Shown here in pieces: positions 1-7,155 of a DNA stretch of 63,974 nucleotides. This DNA comes from a virus. Where the stretch lies: the IMG/VR virus record IMGVR_UViG_3300036785_000518, positions 1 to 63,974 of that record, one strand, 5' to 3'. The translations under genes were made by a program, and so were the position numbers. How positions within the stretch are numbered: the stretch's first letter is position 1; every line of letters begins with the position of its first letter. The notes under the pieces were generated by a model. That model was not told the DNA's origin, made no database searches, and was given only the letters and a program-made list of their open reading frames with translations.

Positions 1-45
1 CGAGAGCCATGGCGAGATTTATGGTAATGATTTTTCTGGACATGG

Positions 46-104
46 TGACCGGGTCCATCGGTTGCTGCGTCAATTCCCGGTCATTTCGGCCAGAAGTGAC
101 CGGG
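46..104. repeat. TGACCGGG repeat cluster (direct plus inverted copies)
   Basis: The octamer TGACCGGG is present at 46-53 and 97-104, and its exact reverse complement CCCGGTCA at 76-83. The last two form an 8-bp perfect inverted repeat with a 13-nt spacer, just upstream of the first gene. Repeated inverted octamers upstream of an early gene could be an operator or a transcript hairpin; the function is inference. Confidence 0.4.
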
Positions 105-115
105 GCGCTTTTGCA

Positions 116-670
116 ATGTGGTCTTGCAATGTAACCTTGTCAACAGTGCCGGATATTCTCGCGCTCGACATTGCGACCAACATGGGCTGGGCCCGCGGCC
201 CGCTGGGTGCGGACGCGCCCGAGTTCGGGACGGTGCGACTGGGCAAGAAGAGCGCCAGCAACCCCTATCGCTTTGCCGCCGCGCTGCGCTGGACGGTCGA
301 GGCCTTCGCCAAGGACCCGCCGGGCATCGTCGCCATCGAGTCGCCGATTTCCGTCCGGGGCTTCACCTCACAGCAGACCGCCCGACTGCTGTTCGGGATT
401 CCGGCCTGCATCATGGGCATGGCGATCGAGTGCGGCGTCTATGATCTGCGCGAGCACGACGTGCGCGACGTGCGCAACCTCTTCATCGGAAGAAAGAACC
501 TATCGACCGACGCGGCCAAGGAAGCCGTTGTGAGACGCTGCCTGCAGCTCGGTTGGCATGTCCGGGACCACAATGCCGGCGACGCCTGCGCGCTGTGGGC
601 TCACCAGTGCGCCAAAATTCGGCCAGGGCCAATACTGCAGCGTCTATCGCGGGTGGGGGTGTGCTGCTGA
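116..670 (+). CDS. RuvC-like Holliday junction resolvase / RNase H-fold nuclease
   Basis: This probably resolves branched DNA during phage replication or packaging. From the ATG at 116 the protein is 184 aa. The RNase H-fold landmarks are visible: a first strand LALDIATNMGWA carrying the first acidic residue, a second strand IVAIESP with the catalytic Glu, and a C-terminal block DHNAGDACALWAH with two acidic residues before a helix. Spacing and length suit phage and Rhizobiales RuvC-like proteins. The start is uncertain: an in-frame TTG at 62 and a GTG near 146 are alternatives, and none has a strong ribosome site. It stands ahead of the helicase-primase block, which fits a DNA-processing role. 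Fold assignment is confident; substrate is inferred. Confidence 0.75.
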   Translation: MWSCNVTLSTVPDILALDIATNMGWARGPLGADAPEFGTVRLGKKSASNPYRFAAALRWTVEAFAKDPPGIVAIESPISVRGFTSQQTARLLFGIPACIMGMAIECGVYDLREHDVRDVRNLFIGRKNLSTDAAKEAVVRRCLQLGWHVRDHNAGDACALWAHQCAKIRPGPILQRLSRVGVCC

Positions 671-826
671 TCAACAGTCACCCAAATGACACTCTTGATT
701 GTAACAGCGACTCAGGCATAGGCTGTCGCCTCGAATCCAAAGCCCCCCGCCATTTTCGAGATGACGAGGGGCTTCTTTGAGACGGGTAAATCCGACTCGA
801 AGGCCAAAGATGGGCTTCGGCCCGCC

Positions 827-857
827 GACGATCGAGGTTTGCGGTCCTCAGATCGTC
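827..857. repeat. Hairpin in the leader between the nuclease gene and the helicase block
   Basis: GACGATCGAGG (827-837) pairs with CCTC-A-GATCGTC (846-857), giving an 11-bp stem with one bulged A and an 8-nt loop. There is no T-run, so it is not a canonical terminator. It lies in the roughly 220-bp stretch 671-891, where no convincing gene was seen. Confidence 0.5.
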
Positions 858-891
858 GACTTACACGACACCCTGAGTCAGTCAGGACGCC

Positions 892-1110
892 ATGTCTTCT
901 CAACGAAATAAGCCAGATTTGTTTCCTGCGCAACACGCGCGGAATGCTGCTGCGCATATTTCGTCGCTCGCTCCCATCAAGTCACAAGCTCTAGCGCACG
1001 CCTGCCAACACGATTGGGTCGTGGTTGGCAGGCGTTGCTGGTGCGTGACGCCCTACGCCGATGGCGGCTGCGGCGCGTTCGAGATCGTCAAGGGAGACGC
1101 TATGAAATGA
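892..1110 (+). CDS. Small Cys/Trp-rich hypothetical protein
   Basis: 72 aa and not recognised. The C-terminal half reads like a real protein (DWVVVGRRCWC, then PYADGGCGAFEIV, with three Cys), while the N-terminal half is low in character. A start inside the ORF is therefore possible. A very strong hairpin (998-1035) lies inside the coding sequence, so the stretch could be structured RNA instead. Its stop is followed two bases later by an ATG. Confidence 0.4.
   Translation: MSSQRNKPDLFPAQHARNAAAHISSLAPIKSQALAHACQHDWVVVGRRCWCVTPYADGGCGAFEIVKGDAMK
998..1035. repeat. Strong imperfect hairpin, 16-bp stem
   Basis: ACGCCTGCCAACACGA (998-1013) pairs with TCGT (1019-1022), a bulged G, and GTTGGCAGGCGT (1024-1035), leaving a 5-nt loop. 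This is the most stable simple hairpin in the left intergenic zone. It has no T-tract. It could be a structured RNA element or a processing site. Confidence 0.6.
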
Positions 1111-1216
1111 AATGGCCGACCAGGGTGACGACCCTGATCGGCCTCAAGTTTTTGTCACTGACCAACCAGAAACCCCGATGCGGCACACCCAATGCTGCAA
1201 CGAGAAGGAGGACTCT

Positions 1217-1411
1217 ATGCCATTGATCACCGATGGAACGCAACCCCTCACGCGCGCGCGGGCACGCGGGTTAAAGATTCCTTCCACCCAGAAGAAGGAC
1301 TCTTTCTTCCTTCCTTCCTTTCTTTCTTTCTTAGAAGAGGAGTCTTTAGGTTGTGATAGCGCGCGCGAGGGCCGCGTCGCATTGTCGCAGGGGAGGGTCG
1401 CATGGCGCTGA
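1217..1411 (+). CDS. Short ORF with strong ribosome site ahead of the helicase gene
   Basis: 64 aa, overlapping the helicase start by 10 bases. It was chosen because an AAGGAGG Shine-Dalgarno sits 5 bases before the ATG at 1217, one of the best ribosome sites here. The protein has low complexity (a basic stretch, then Phe/Leu/Ser encoded by a polypyrimidine tract) and resembles no family I know. It may serve mainly for translational coupling into the helicase. Confidence 0.35.
   Translation: MPLITDGTQPLTRARARGLKIPSTQKKDSFFLPSFLSFLEEESLGCDSAREGRVALSQGRVAWR
1300..1332 (+). repeat. 33-nt homopyrimidine tract inside a weak hairpin
   Basis: Uninterrupted C/T from 1300 to 1332, made of CTTT and CTTC units. 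It is flanked by AAGGACTC (1295-1302) and GAGTCTTT (1340-1347), which can pair with one G-U. It lies about 70 bases before the helicase start. Confidence 0.6.
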
Positions 1412-4098
1412 CCCGCGAGATGTGGCGGCACAATGCCGAGGCGATCGACGCGATGCGCGAGAGCTTCAAGGGCGGCATTCGCCGGATGGTGATCTCTGGT
1501 CCGACCGGATCGGGCAAGACGCATCTGGCGGCGGGGATCACCGACTTCGCGCTGCGCAAGGGGCGCAAGGTGGCGTTCGTGGTGCCCTACCTTTCGCTGA
1601 TCGATCAGACGGTGGAAGGCTTCTACGCCGAGGGGATCACCGAGGTGGGCGTGATCCAGGCCGACCATCACATGACGGATTGGTCCAAGCCGGTGCAGGT
1701 CTGCTCGATCCAGACCGTCGGCAGGCGGAATGCGTTTCCCGACGCCGACGTGACCGTGATCGACGAGTGCCACATCATCCACAAAACGCATCGCCACTGG
1801 ATGACGCTGCACGGCCCGAAGCGCGACGAGGCGGGCAATGTGATCTCGGGTGGTCGGGTGTTCGTTGGGCTCTCGGCGACGCCGTATGCGAAGGGGCTGG
1901 GCGATCTGTTCGAGACGCTGATCCCGACCGGCACGACGCAGGGCATGATCGACGCCGGATTTCTGTCGCCGTTCCGGGTGTTCGCGACCGGCCACCCCGA
2001 CATGCGTGGCGTGAAGACCCTGGCCGGCGATTACCACGAAGGCGAGACCGCTGAGCGCATGCAGCAGGGCACGCTGACTGCGGACATCATCGCCACCTAT
2101 CGCAAGCAGTGGGGCCGCGGCAAGACGCTGGTGTTCGCGGTCGATTGCGCTCACGCGAAGACGTTGGCGGCGCGTTTCAACGAGGCCGGGATCAAGGCCG
2201 CGTATCAAGACGCCGACACTGCCGGCTGCGATCGTCGCGAGATCAAGCGCGCGTTTCATGCGTGCGAGGTCGAGGTCGTGTGCAACGTCGGAACGCTTTG
2301 TCTTGATCAAGAAACAGAGATTTTGACGGATGCCGGATGGGTCGGCATCGGTGATATGTCCTACGAGCATTGTGTTGCGGCATGGTCAGAGGATGGGGTT
2401 GAGTTCACGCATCCATTGCACATTGTCCGCCGGCAGCGAGAATCTCACGAAACAATGGTTTCGTTGGAGGGCAGAGTTCATAATATCAGGATTACCAGCA
2501 ATCATAGGATGCTGTGGTCGAAATCACCACGCAATTTTAAGATCGTCACTGCCGAGAAACTTGTCGGGTTGAGTGGGTTTCTACCAGTGACTGGGCAGGC
2601 TGCGCCTCGTCAGTTTCAGAGGCCGCCAAGCGATGATGAACGTCTGCTACGTCATCGTCGCATAAGCATGCGATCCGCATATCGTTTGAGTGGGATGACC
2701 GCTTTACAGGCGGTTGAAGCTGAGCAGGCGCATCGTGATCACATTGAACAAAATTGCGAGCTGCGCTTGCCGCATGAATTATCTTTGGACGAGTGTTGCT
2801 TCATAGGTTTTTGGATTGGTGACGGCACGCGATCCGGTGGCCGAATTACGGTGTCGCAATCAAAGGCCTATCCAAGAATCATTGCGTGGTTTGATGCGCT
2901 TGTCGAGCGTATTGGGCTGCACGTCACAAGATCGGTTTATCCACCAGCCGCAAAATCCACACATGAAAGCATCCGCTGGAATTTTTCGACTGGTCGGGGT
3001 GGGCGAGATCAGAGGCGTCTTGGTGGGGTAGCGCCATTGTTGCCGTACATGGACAAGAGCGGGGCGGCCTTGTTGTGGGGTTTGAATGCTGAGCAGTTTG
3101 GCTCACTGCTTCATGGGTACTGGCTTGCGGACGGCAATCACGGTGAGGGCAGCGGCGAGGGACGCGGCAAGAGCATTGGTGGGAATGATCGAGGTTTATT
3201 TGACCTTTTACAAGCTGTCGGGGCTTGCCGTGGTTATCGTATCTCGGTCAGACGGGATCACAGCAAGCATCGAAAGACTCCGTTCTATTGGATGTCGTGG
3301 TTACGTCAGAGCGCCTCCAGACTTGTGCGTGAGCGTTTCAGGTTGGAGACCGATCACAAGTTCGAGCGTGTATGGTGTGTCACATCCACGACTGGAAATA
3401 TTATTACGCGCCGCAGGGGAAAGGTCGCGGTAGTTGGCAACACCACGGGCACCGACTGGGACGTGCGTTGCCTGGTGCTGGCGCGGCCGACCAAGAGCGA
3501 GATTCTGTACAAGCAGATCGTCGGCCGTGCGCTGCGCATCGCTGACGGCAAAGACCATGCGCTGATCCTCGATCACAGCGACACCACCTCGCGGCTCGGC
3601 TTCGTGACCGACATCGAGCACGACAATCTGGATTCCACCGAGCGCCGAATCAATCACGCTGAGCGCAAGAAGCCGCTGCCGAAGCTGTGCAGCAAGTGCG
3701 AGGCGCTGCTCACCAAGCTGGCCGACAAATGCTGGAATTGCGGCCACGTGTTTGCCGTGCTGTCGACGATCCAGGAAGCCGACGGTGATCTGGTTGAAGT
3801 CAGGCGTGGCGCGATCCCGAAGTTCACGAGGGGCGGCAAGCGCGAATACAGCATGGACGATAAGCGCGCGTGGTTCTCGCAGATCAAGCGGCTTCGGATC
3901 GATCGCAACAAGTCGGAAAAGTGGGCGGCTGGTACCTACAAGGCGAAGTTCGGGGTGTGGCCGAACGATCCCAGCATTCGCAATGTCGAAATCGCCGACT
4001 TTGTCGGCACCGAGGTGCGCGCGTTCGTCCAGTTCTGCAACATCCAATACGCGAAGAGGATGGAAAAAGAGCGGATGATGGGGGGCGCCAATGTCTGA
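1402..4098 (+). CDS. Superfamily II DEAD/DEAH helicase containing an intein
   Basis: Phage DNA helicase, probably acting with the primase in the next gene, which overlaps it by 8 bases. Of 898 residues, 381 are an intein (residues 300-680), leaving a 517-aa helicase. Helicase landmarks: Walker A SGPTGSGKT (32-40), DECH box (121-124), SAT (158-160), and motif VI QIVGRALR (705-712). The protein ends with a CxxC...CxxC zinc ribbon after motif VI (CSKC, CWNC) and a basic C-terminal region. The intein splits the protein between the helicase lobes: removing it joins VVCNVGTL to TTGTDWDV, restoring a sensible lobe-2 strand. The ATG at 1402 follows GGGGAGGGTCGC. Family assignment is firm; the precise role (fork helicase or annealing/restart) is inference. 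Confidence 0.92.
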   Translation: MALTREMWRHNAEAIDAMRESFKGGIRRMVISGPTGSGKTHLAAGITDFALRKGRKVAFVVPYLSLIDQTVEGFYAEGITEVGVIQADHHMTDWSKPVQVCSIQTVGRRNAFPDADVTVIDECHIIHKTHRHWMTLHGPKRDEAGNVISGGRVFVGLSATPYAKGLGDLFETLIPTGTTQGMIDAGFLSPFRVFATGHPDMRGVKTLAGDYHEGETAERMQQGTLTADIIATYRKQWGRGKTLVFAVDCAHAKTLAARFNEAGIKAAYQDADTAGCDRREIKRAFHACEVEVVCNVGTLCLDQETEILTDAGWVGIGDMSYEHCVAAWSEDGVEFTHPLHIVRRQRESHETMVSLEGRVHNIRITSNHRMLWSKSPRNFKIVTAEKLVGLSGFLPVTGQAAPRQFQRPPSDDERLLRHRRISMRSAYRLSGMTALQAVEAEQAHRDHIEQNCELRLPHELSLDECCFIGFWIGDGTRSGGRITVSQSKAYPRIIAWFDALVERIGLHVTRSVYPPAAKSTHESIRWNFSTGRGGRDQRRLGGVAPLLPYMDKSGAALLWGLNAEQFGSLLHGYWLADGNHGEGSGEGRGKSIGGNDRGLFDLLQAVGACRGYRISVRRDHSKHRKTPFYWMSWLRQSASRLVRERFRLETDHKFERVWCVTSTTGNIITRRRGKVAVVGNTTGTDWDVRCLVLARPTKSEILYKQIVGRALRIADGKDHALILDHSDTTSRLGFVTDIEHDNLDSTERRINHAERKKPLPKLCSKCEALLTKLADKCWNCGHVFAVLSTIQEADGDLVEVRRGAIPKFTRGGKREYSMDDKRAWFSQIKRLRIDRNKSEKWAAGTYKAKFGVWPNDPSIRNVEIADFVGTEVRAFVQFCNIQYAKRMEKERMMGGANV
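2299..3441 (+). mobile_element. Intein with LAGLIDADG homing endonuclease in the helicase
   Basis: 381-aa in-frame insertion beginning at Cys300 (CLDQETEILT, block A) and ending at VAVVGN (680), followed by Thr681 as the +1 nucleophile. Block B is present as ITSNH (T-x-x-H). Two dodecapeptide motifs of a LAGLIDADG endonuclease are visible, FIGFWIGDG (467-475) and LLHGYWLADG (569-578), each with the catalytic Asp. The usual penultimate His is Gly (VVGN). Base composition is visibly more A+T-rich than the flanking helicase sequence, a sign of separate origin. Autocatalytic splicing is expected but unproven. Confidence 0.92.
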
Positions 4099-5011
4099 GA
4101 TCGGCGATCGCTGTGTCGGCCGCTGGCCGGACATTCTTATGCACCTCGGCATCGATTCGAGGTTTCTGCGCAATCGGCACGGACCGTGCCCGGTGTGCGG
4201 CGGTAAGGATCGCTACCGGTTCAGCAACAAGAACGGCTGTGGCATGTTTTTCTGCAATCAGTGCGGTGCGGGCGACGGCTTCAAGCTGATCATGCTGACA
4301 AAGCGGATCGCGTTTGCCGAGGCGGTGAGGCTGGTCGAGCCGCTGGTCGGCATGGCGCGTCGCGAGCTACCGAAATCGCCCGCGCGCACATCGCTCAACG
4401 AGCTGCGCCGGATGTGGCGAGACTCGTGGCCGGTGAAGACCGACAACACAGCCGGGCGCTACCTCATGCGCCGCTGCAAGATCGATCGCTTCCCGAAGGC
4501 GCTGCGCCACATCGATACGCTGCCCTATTGGGAAGGCGGCGAGCCGCGTTACTTTCCCGGCATGCTCGCCTGCGTCACGGCGCCGGATGATAGGGCGATC
4601 CAGCTCTATCGCACCTATCTCGCCGATCCCGATCAGAAGGCGCCAGTCGAATGTCCGCGCCGCATGATGCCTGGTGAGGTCGTCCGCGGCTCGGCGGTGC
4701 GGCTCGCCGAGCTGGACGGGGCGACGCTCGGCATTGCCGAGGGCATCGAGACCGCGCTCAGCGCGTCGCTGCTGCACCAGCTTCCGGTGTGGGCGGCGAT
4801 CGGCACGGCTGGGCTAGAGAGCTGGTGGCCTCCGGCGGGGATCGAGCGAGTGGTGATCTTCGCCGACAATGATCGCAATGGTGCAGGCGAGGCCGCCGCC
4901 TACACGCTGAAACATAGGCTACTGATCAAGGGCATCGAGGCCAAGGTGCAGTCGCCGCCCGAGGGCGATTGGAACGACTATCATCAGTCTTCGCCGGCAA
5001 AGGTGGCGTGA
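4091..5011 (+). CDS. DNA primase: zinc finger plus Toprim (P4 alpha / gp4-like)
   Basis: Synthesises primers for phage replication. The N-terminus has a zinc-binding primase finger (CPVC at 33-36, CNQC at 55-58, with GGKDRYRF between). The C-terminal half carries a Toprim fold: IAEGIETALSA with the catalytic Glu near residue 216, and ADNDRNGAGE (258-267) with the metal-binding DxD. At 306 aa it has no helicase domain; that activity is in the preceding gene, which it overlaps (ATGTCTGA). The pair is probably a split primase-helicase. High confidence in family. Confidence 0.9.
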   Translation: MSEIGDRCVGRWPDILMHLGIDSRFLRNRHGPCPVCGGKDRYRFSNKNGCGMFFCNQCGAGDGFKLIMLTKRIAFAEAVRLVEPLVGMARRELPKSPARTSLNELRRMWRDSWPVKTDNTAGRYLMRRCKIDRFPKALRHIDTLPYWEGGEPRYFPGMLACVTAPDDRAIQLYRTYLADPDQKAPVECPRRMMPGEVVRGSAVRLAELDGATLGIAEGIETALSASLLHQLPVWAAIGTAGLESWWPPAGIERVVIFADNDRNGAGEAAAYTLKHRLLIKGIEAKVQSPPEGDWNDYHQSSPAKVA

Positions 5012-5205
5012 TGCATGTGCGCGAGATGCGGGACAGCGAGGGCGATTTCAGCGAGTGGGCGCCGAGCGCCAGCAGCTGCAAGCAGTGCGGCAGTGACCGG
5101 GTATCGTATCGCAGCTGGGACTCGCACTGCGGCGGCTACACCGATCTGCAGTACCGTTGCGACAGTTGCGGTCGGCAGTGGTGGATCGAAGGGCCCGACG
5201 CATGA
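5011..5205 (+). CDS. Small zinc-ribbon protein
   Basis: 64 aa. The ATG at 5011 is chosen because it shares a base with the primase stop (TGATG). Four cysteines form CKQCGS...CDSCGRQWW, a typical zinc ribbon with an aromatic end. First of a chain of six small translationally coupled genes between primase and SSB. Probably nucleic-acid or protein binding; no specific family recognised. Confidence 0.7.
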   Translation: MHVREMRDSEGDFSEWAPSASSCKQCGSDRVSYRSWDSHCGGYTDLQYRCDSCGRQWWIEGPDA

Positions 5206-5432
5206 AAAAGCCTCGACGCATTCAGCGTGAGTGGCCGCGCGAGGGCGTGCGGGAATGGCGCTGGTCGAACGACGAGAGGTCGTGGACGAATTGGCAGCAG
5301 ATACCGCACGCGCAGTGCGGTTCGCTGCATGAGTGCCTGTCGGCGTGCTTCGTGCAGTCGCGCATGTGGACGGAACGGTATGGCTGGGAGATCGGGGCCG
5401 TGAGTGTCGATCGAGAGTGGATGATAAAATGA
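5202..5432 (+). CDS. Hypothetical protein, Trp-rich
   Basis: 76 aa from the ATG at 5202, which overlaps the previous stop (ATGA). It is rich in Trp and Arg (REWRW, SWTNWQQ) with two Cys. No family recognised. Tight coupling on both sides supports it being a gene. Confidence 0.6.
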   Translation: MKKPRRIQREWPREGVREWRWSNDERSWTNWQQIPHAQCGSLHECLSACFVQSRMWTERYGWEIGAVSVDREWMIK

Positions 5433-5653
5433 AGCACAGCATCGATGCTCAGATCGAGGAAGTCGAACACGAGCTGACGCAGCGCCGGAATGTTTATGCG
5501 CGGATAGCCACTACCAAGCCATCGCAGAAGAGCGTCCTTGATATGCACGATGACCGCATGCGCGCGGTGCTTGGGACGCTGCGCTGGGTAAAGGATCATC
5601 AGGTTCAACTTCGCGAGGTTGGTCGTGTCGCCGAGGATGAGGGGGCCGCGTGA
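5429..5653 (+). CDS. Hypothetical small coiled-coil protein
   Basis: 74 aa from the ATG at 5429 (ATGA overlap). It is predicted mostly helical, with heptad-like charge spacing (IDAQIEEVEHELTQRR, then RAVLGTLRWVKDHQVQL). No family recognised. It couples to the next gene through TGATG. Confidence 0.6.
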   Translation: MKHSIDAQIEEVEHELTQRRNVYARIATTKPSQKSVLDMHDDRMRAVLGTLRWVKDHQVQLREVGRVAEDEGAA

Positions 5654-5985
5654 TGCGCCTGATCCGCAATTACAGCAGGGATGGCCGTGGCAAGTACGCT
5701 GTCCTCAAGATGCAGAAGCTACCTGACGATCCTGGCCGCCGCGCCGATGTCGATCATGCGCTGCGGCTGCTCGAAGACAACGGCATGGTCGAGTGGGGCC
5801 TGCCGCAAACGGCGGGCGAGTTCTTCGTCATCATGCTCAAGGATCAATTCTCTCAGGCTGCGCTTCGCGCCTATGTGCGCGCCGTGCTCGACGCCACCGA
5901 CAGCGACGAGACTTATGCCGACGATGTGCTTGAGCTGGCGCAGCGCGCGGGCCCGGACTCGCCGTTCTGCAAGAGGCCGGACTGA
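5653..5985 (+). CDS. Hypothetical protein
   Basis: 110 aa from the ATG at 5653, which shares its A with the preceding TGA; a GTG at 5650 is possible. Sequence is mixed alpha/beta with an acidic C-terminal half and no Cys cluster. I do not recognise it. An effect on host or replication proteins is only implied by position. Confidence 0.65.
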   Translation: MRLIRNYSRDGRGKYAVLKMQKLPDDPGRRADVDHALRLLEDNGMVEWGLPQTAGEFFVIMLKDQFSQAALRAYVRAVLDATDSDETYADDVLELAQRAGPDSPFCKRPD

Positions 5986-6239
5986 TGGGCATCGTGATCC
6001 ATACAGTCGACGACAACAAGGTCTATCCGCGCGCCAGCGTGATCACGATCACCTGCGATCGTTGCGGTGCCGAGATCAGTGGCCAGGAATCCTATCCGAC
6101 ATTCATGACTCGCGCTGTGAAGGCCGGGTGGACCGAGCGCCGACTACCCGACGGCGAGCGGCAATTTCTTTGTCCGCGTTGCAAGAAAAAAGGAAGGCAC
6201 ACCCATGTCGTATCTCAATCGCGTTTGTCTGATCGGTAA
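5985..6239 (+). CDS. Zinc-ribbon protein upstream of SSB
   Basis: 84 aa. CDRCGAEI and CPRCKKKG form a two-knuckle zinc ribbon separated by about 35 residues. The ATG at 5985 overlaps the previous stop (TGATG). The last 35 bases overlap the ssb start, so its translation likely feeds that of SSB. Probable nucleic-acid-binding early protein. Confidence 0.7.
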   Translation: MGIVIHTVDDNKVYPRASVITITCDRCGAEISGQESYPTFMTRAVKAGWTERRLPDGERQFLCPRCKKKGRHTHVVSQSRLSDR

Positions 6240-6765
6240 TCTAGGTGCTGATCCCGAGGTGAGGCACACACAAGCTGGTGCCATGATCGTCAACATGCGC
6301 ATAGCAACTACCGAAAAATGGAACGATAAAAACAGCGGCGAAAAACGCGAGAGGACCGAGTGGCACCAGATCGTCATCTTCAGCGAAGGTCTTGGCAAGG
6401 TCGTCGAGCGCTACCTGCGCAAAGGGTCCAAGGTCTACGTCGAAGGCAAGCTGCAGACCGAAAAGTGGACCGACAAGAACAACGTCGACCGCTACACCAC
6501 TAAGGTCATAATGGACGGCTATCAGGGCAGGCTGGTGATGCTCGGCGAGGGGAAGGGTGGTGGCCGTGAAGGTGACTACGGTCACGACGATGAGCGGCCG
6601 GCGAAGCAGGTCGATCGTGGCGGCAACGGCGCCGCCAATGGCAACGGCAGCTATGGCGAGCACCGCGGCGGCGGCGGAAGATCGTCACTGCAAGACGAAC
6701 TCAACGACGACATACCCTTTGCTTATCCGCTGCAATTTCAGCGCGTGAGAATCCAAGATGCCTGA
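6205..6765 (+). CDS. ssb: Single-stranded DNA-binding protein
   Basis: Coats single-stranded DNA at the phage fork. The N-terminal OB fold is clear: MSYLNRVCLIGNLGADPEVR, WHQIVIFSEGLGKVVERYLRKGSKVYVEG and the GRLVMLG strand near residue 110. A Gly/Asn-rich linker follows. The partner-binding acidic tip NDDIPF, normally the extreme C-terminus, sits at about 167-172 and is followed by 14 more residues ending IQDA. That may alter or mask interaction with host partners. The start has AGGAAGGCACACCC upstream. Confidence 0.95.
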   Translation: MSYLNRVCLIGNLGADPEVRHTQAGAMIVNMRIATTEKWNDKNSGEKRERTEWHQIVIFSEGLGKVVERYLRKGSKVYVEGKLQTEKWTDKNNVDRYTTKVIMDGYQGRLVMLGEGKGGGREGDYGHDDERPAKQVDRGGNGAANGNGSYGEHRGGGGRSSLQDELNDDIPFAYPLQFQRVRIQDA

Positions 6766-6946
6766 GAAATACCAGGAACGCATTGCGACGCCGTCGCTCG
6801 ATCGCGCCAAGGTCGACGAGTGGGTGACCAGGCGGCGCATCGCCGAGCGCATGAACATGGCCAAGCGCGCCAAGCAGATCGAGGACGGGCTGCGCCATCT
6901 GACGCCGTCGATGGAAGAGGATATGCGCAGCAAGGGTGAGCTATGA
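6758..6946 (+). CDS. Hypothetical helical protein
   Basis: 62 aa starting inside the end of ssb (8-base overlap). Highly charged and helical (RAKVDEWVTRRRIAERMNMAKRAKQIEDG). It could be a small DNA-binding or regulatory protein; no family recognised. It overlaps the next start by ATGA. Confidence 0.6.
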   Translation: MPEKYQERIATPSLDRAKVDEWVTRRRIAERMNMAKRAKQIEDGLRHLTPSMEEDMRSKGEL

Positions 6947-7155
6947 GCGATGATGTGCGAGCTGGCCAGGTGTGGCGTCGCAGTAAGGACGGCAAGGACT
7001 TCTTCGTGGTTGGCGTGTTCGAGCTGGTCGGTGATGTTGGTGACGTGAAGAGCGGCACCATGATGGTCGGGTTTCGCCTGCACATGTCGGCCAAAAAATT
7101 CTGGGCGTCGACGCTGGAATCTTTCCGCGTCACGATGAATGAAAGGGTGAAGTGA
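6943..7155 (+). CDS. Hypothetical beta-rich protein
   Basis: 70 aa, coupled by ATGA at both ends. The opening pattern VRAGQVWRRSKDGKDFFVVG resembles small phage beta-barrel proteins that begin with a G-x-x-W strand, but I cannot name a family. Confidence 0.6.
   Translation: MSDDVRAGQVWRRSKDGKDFFVVGVFELVGDVGDVKSGTMMVGFRLHMSAKKFWASTLESFRVTMNERVK

Noticed and set aside
671-891. Possible tRNA or gene in the left intergenic stretch
   Set aside because: A TCGAATCC-like string near 732 was considered as a T-arm, but no cloverleaf could be drawn and no protein-like frame was seen.
1112-1411. Longer 99-codon version of the short ORF before the helicase
   Set aside because: The part before 1217 has no ribosome site and no protein character. 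The AAGGAGG site favours the start at 1217.
1144-2370. Minus-strand open frame of about 408 codons opposite the helicase
   Set aside because: Arg/His/Ala-rich antisense frame ending in translated polypurine. The helicase motifs on the plus strand explain the region.
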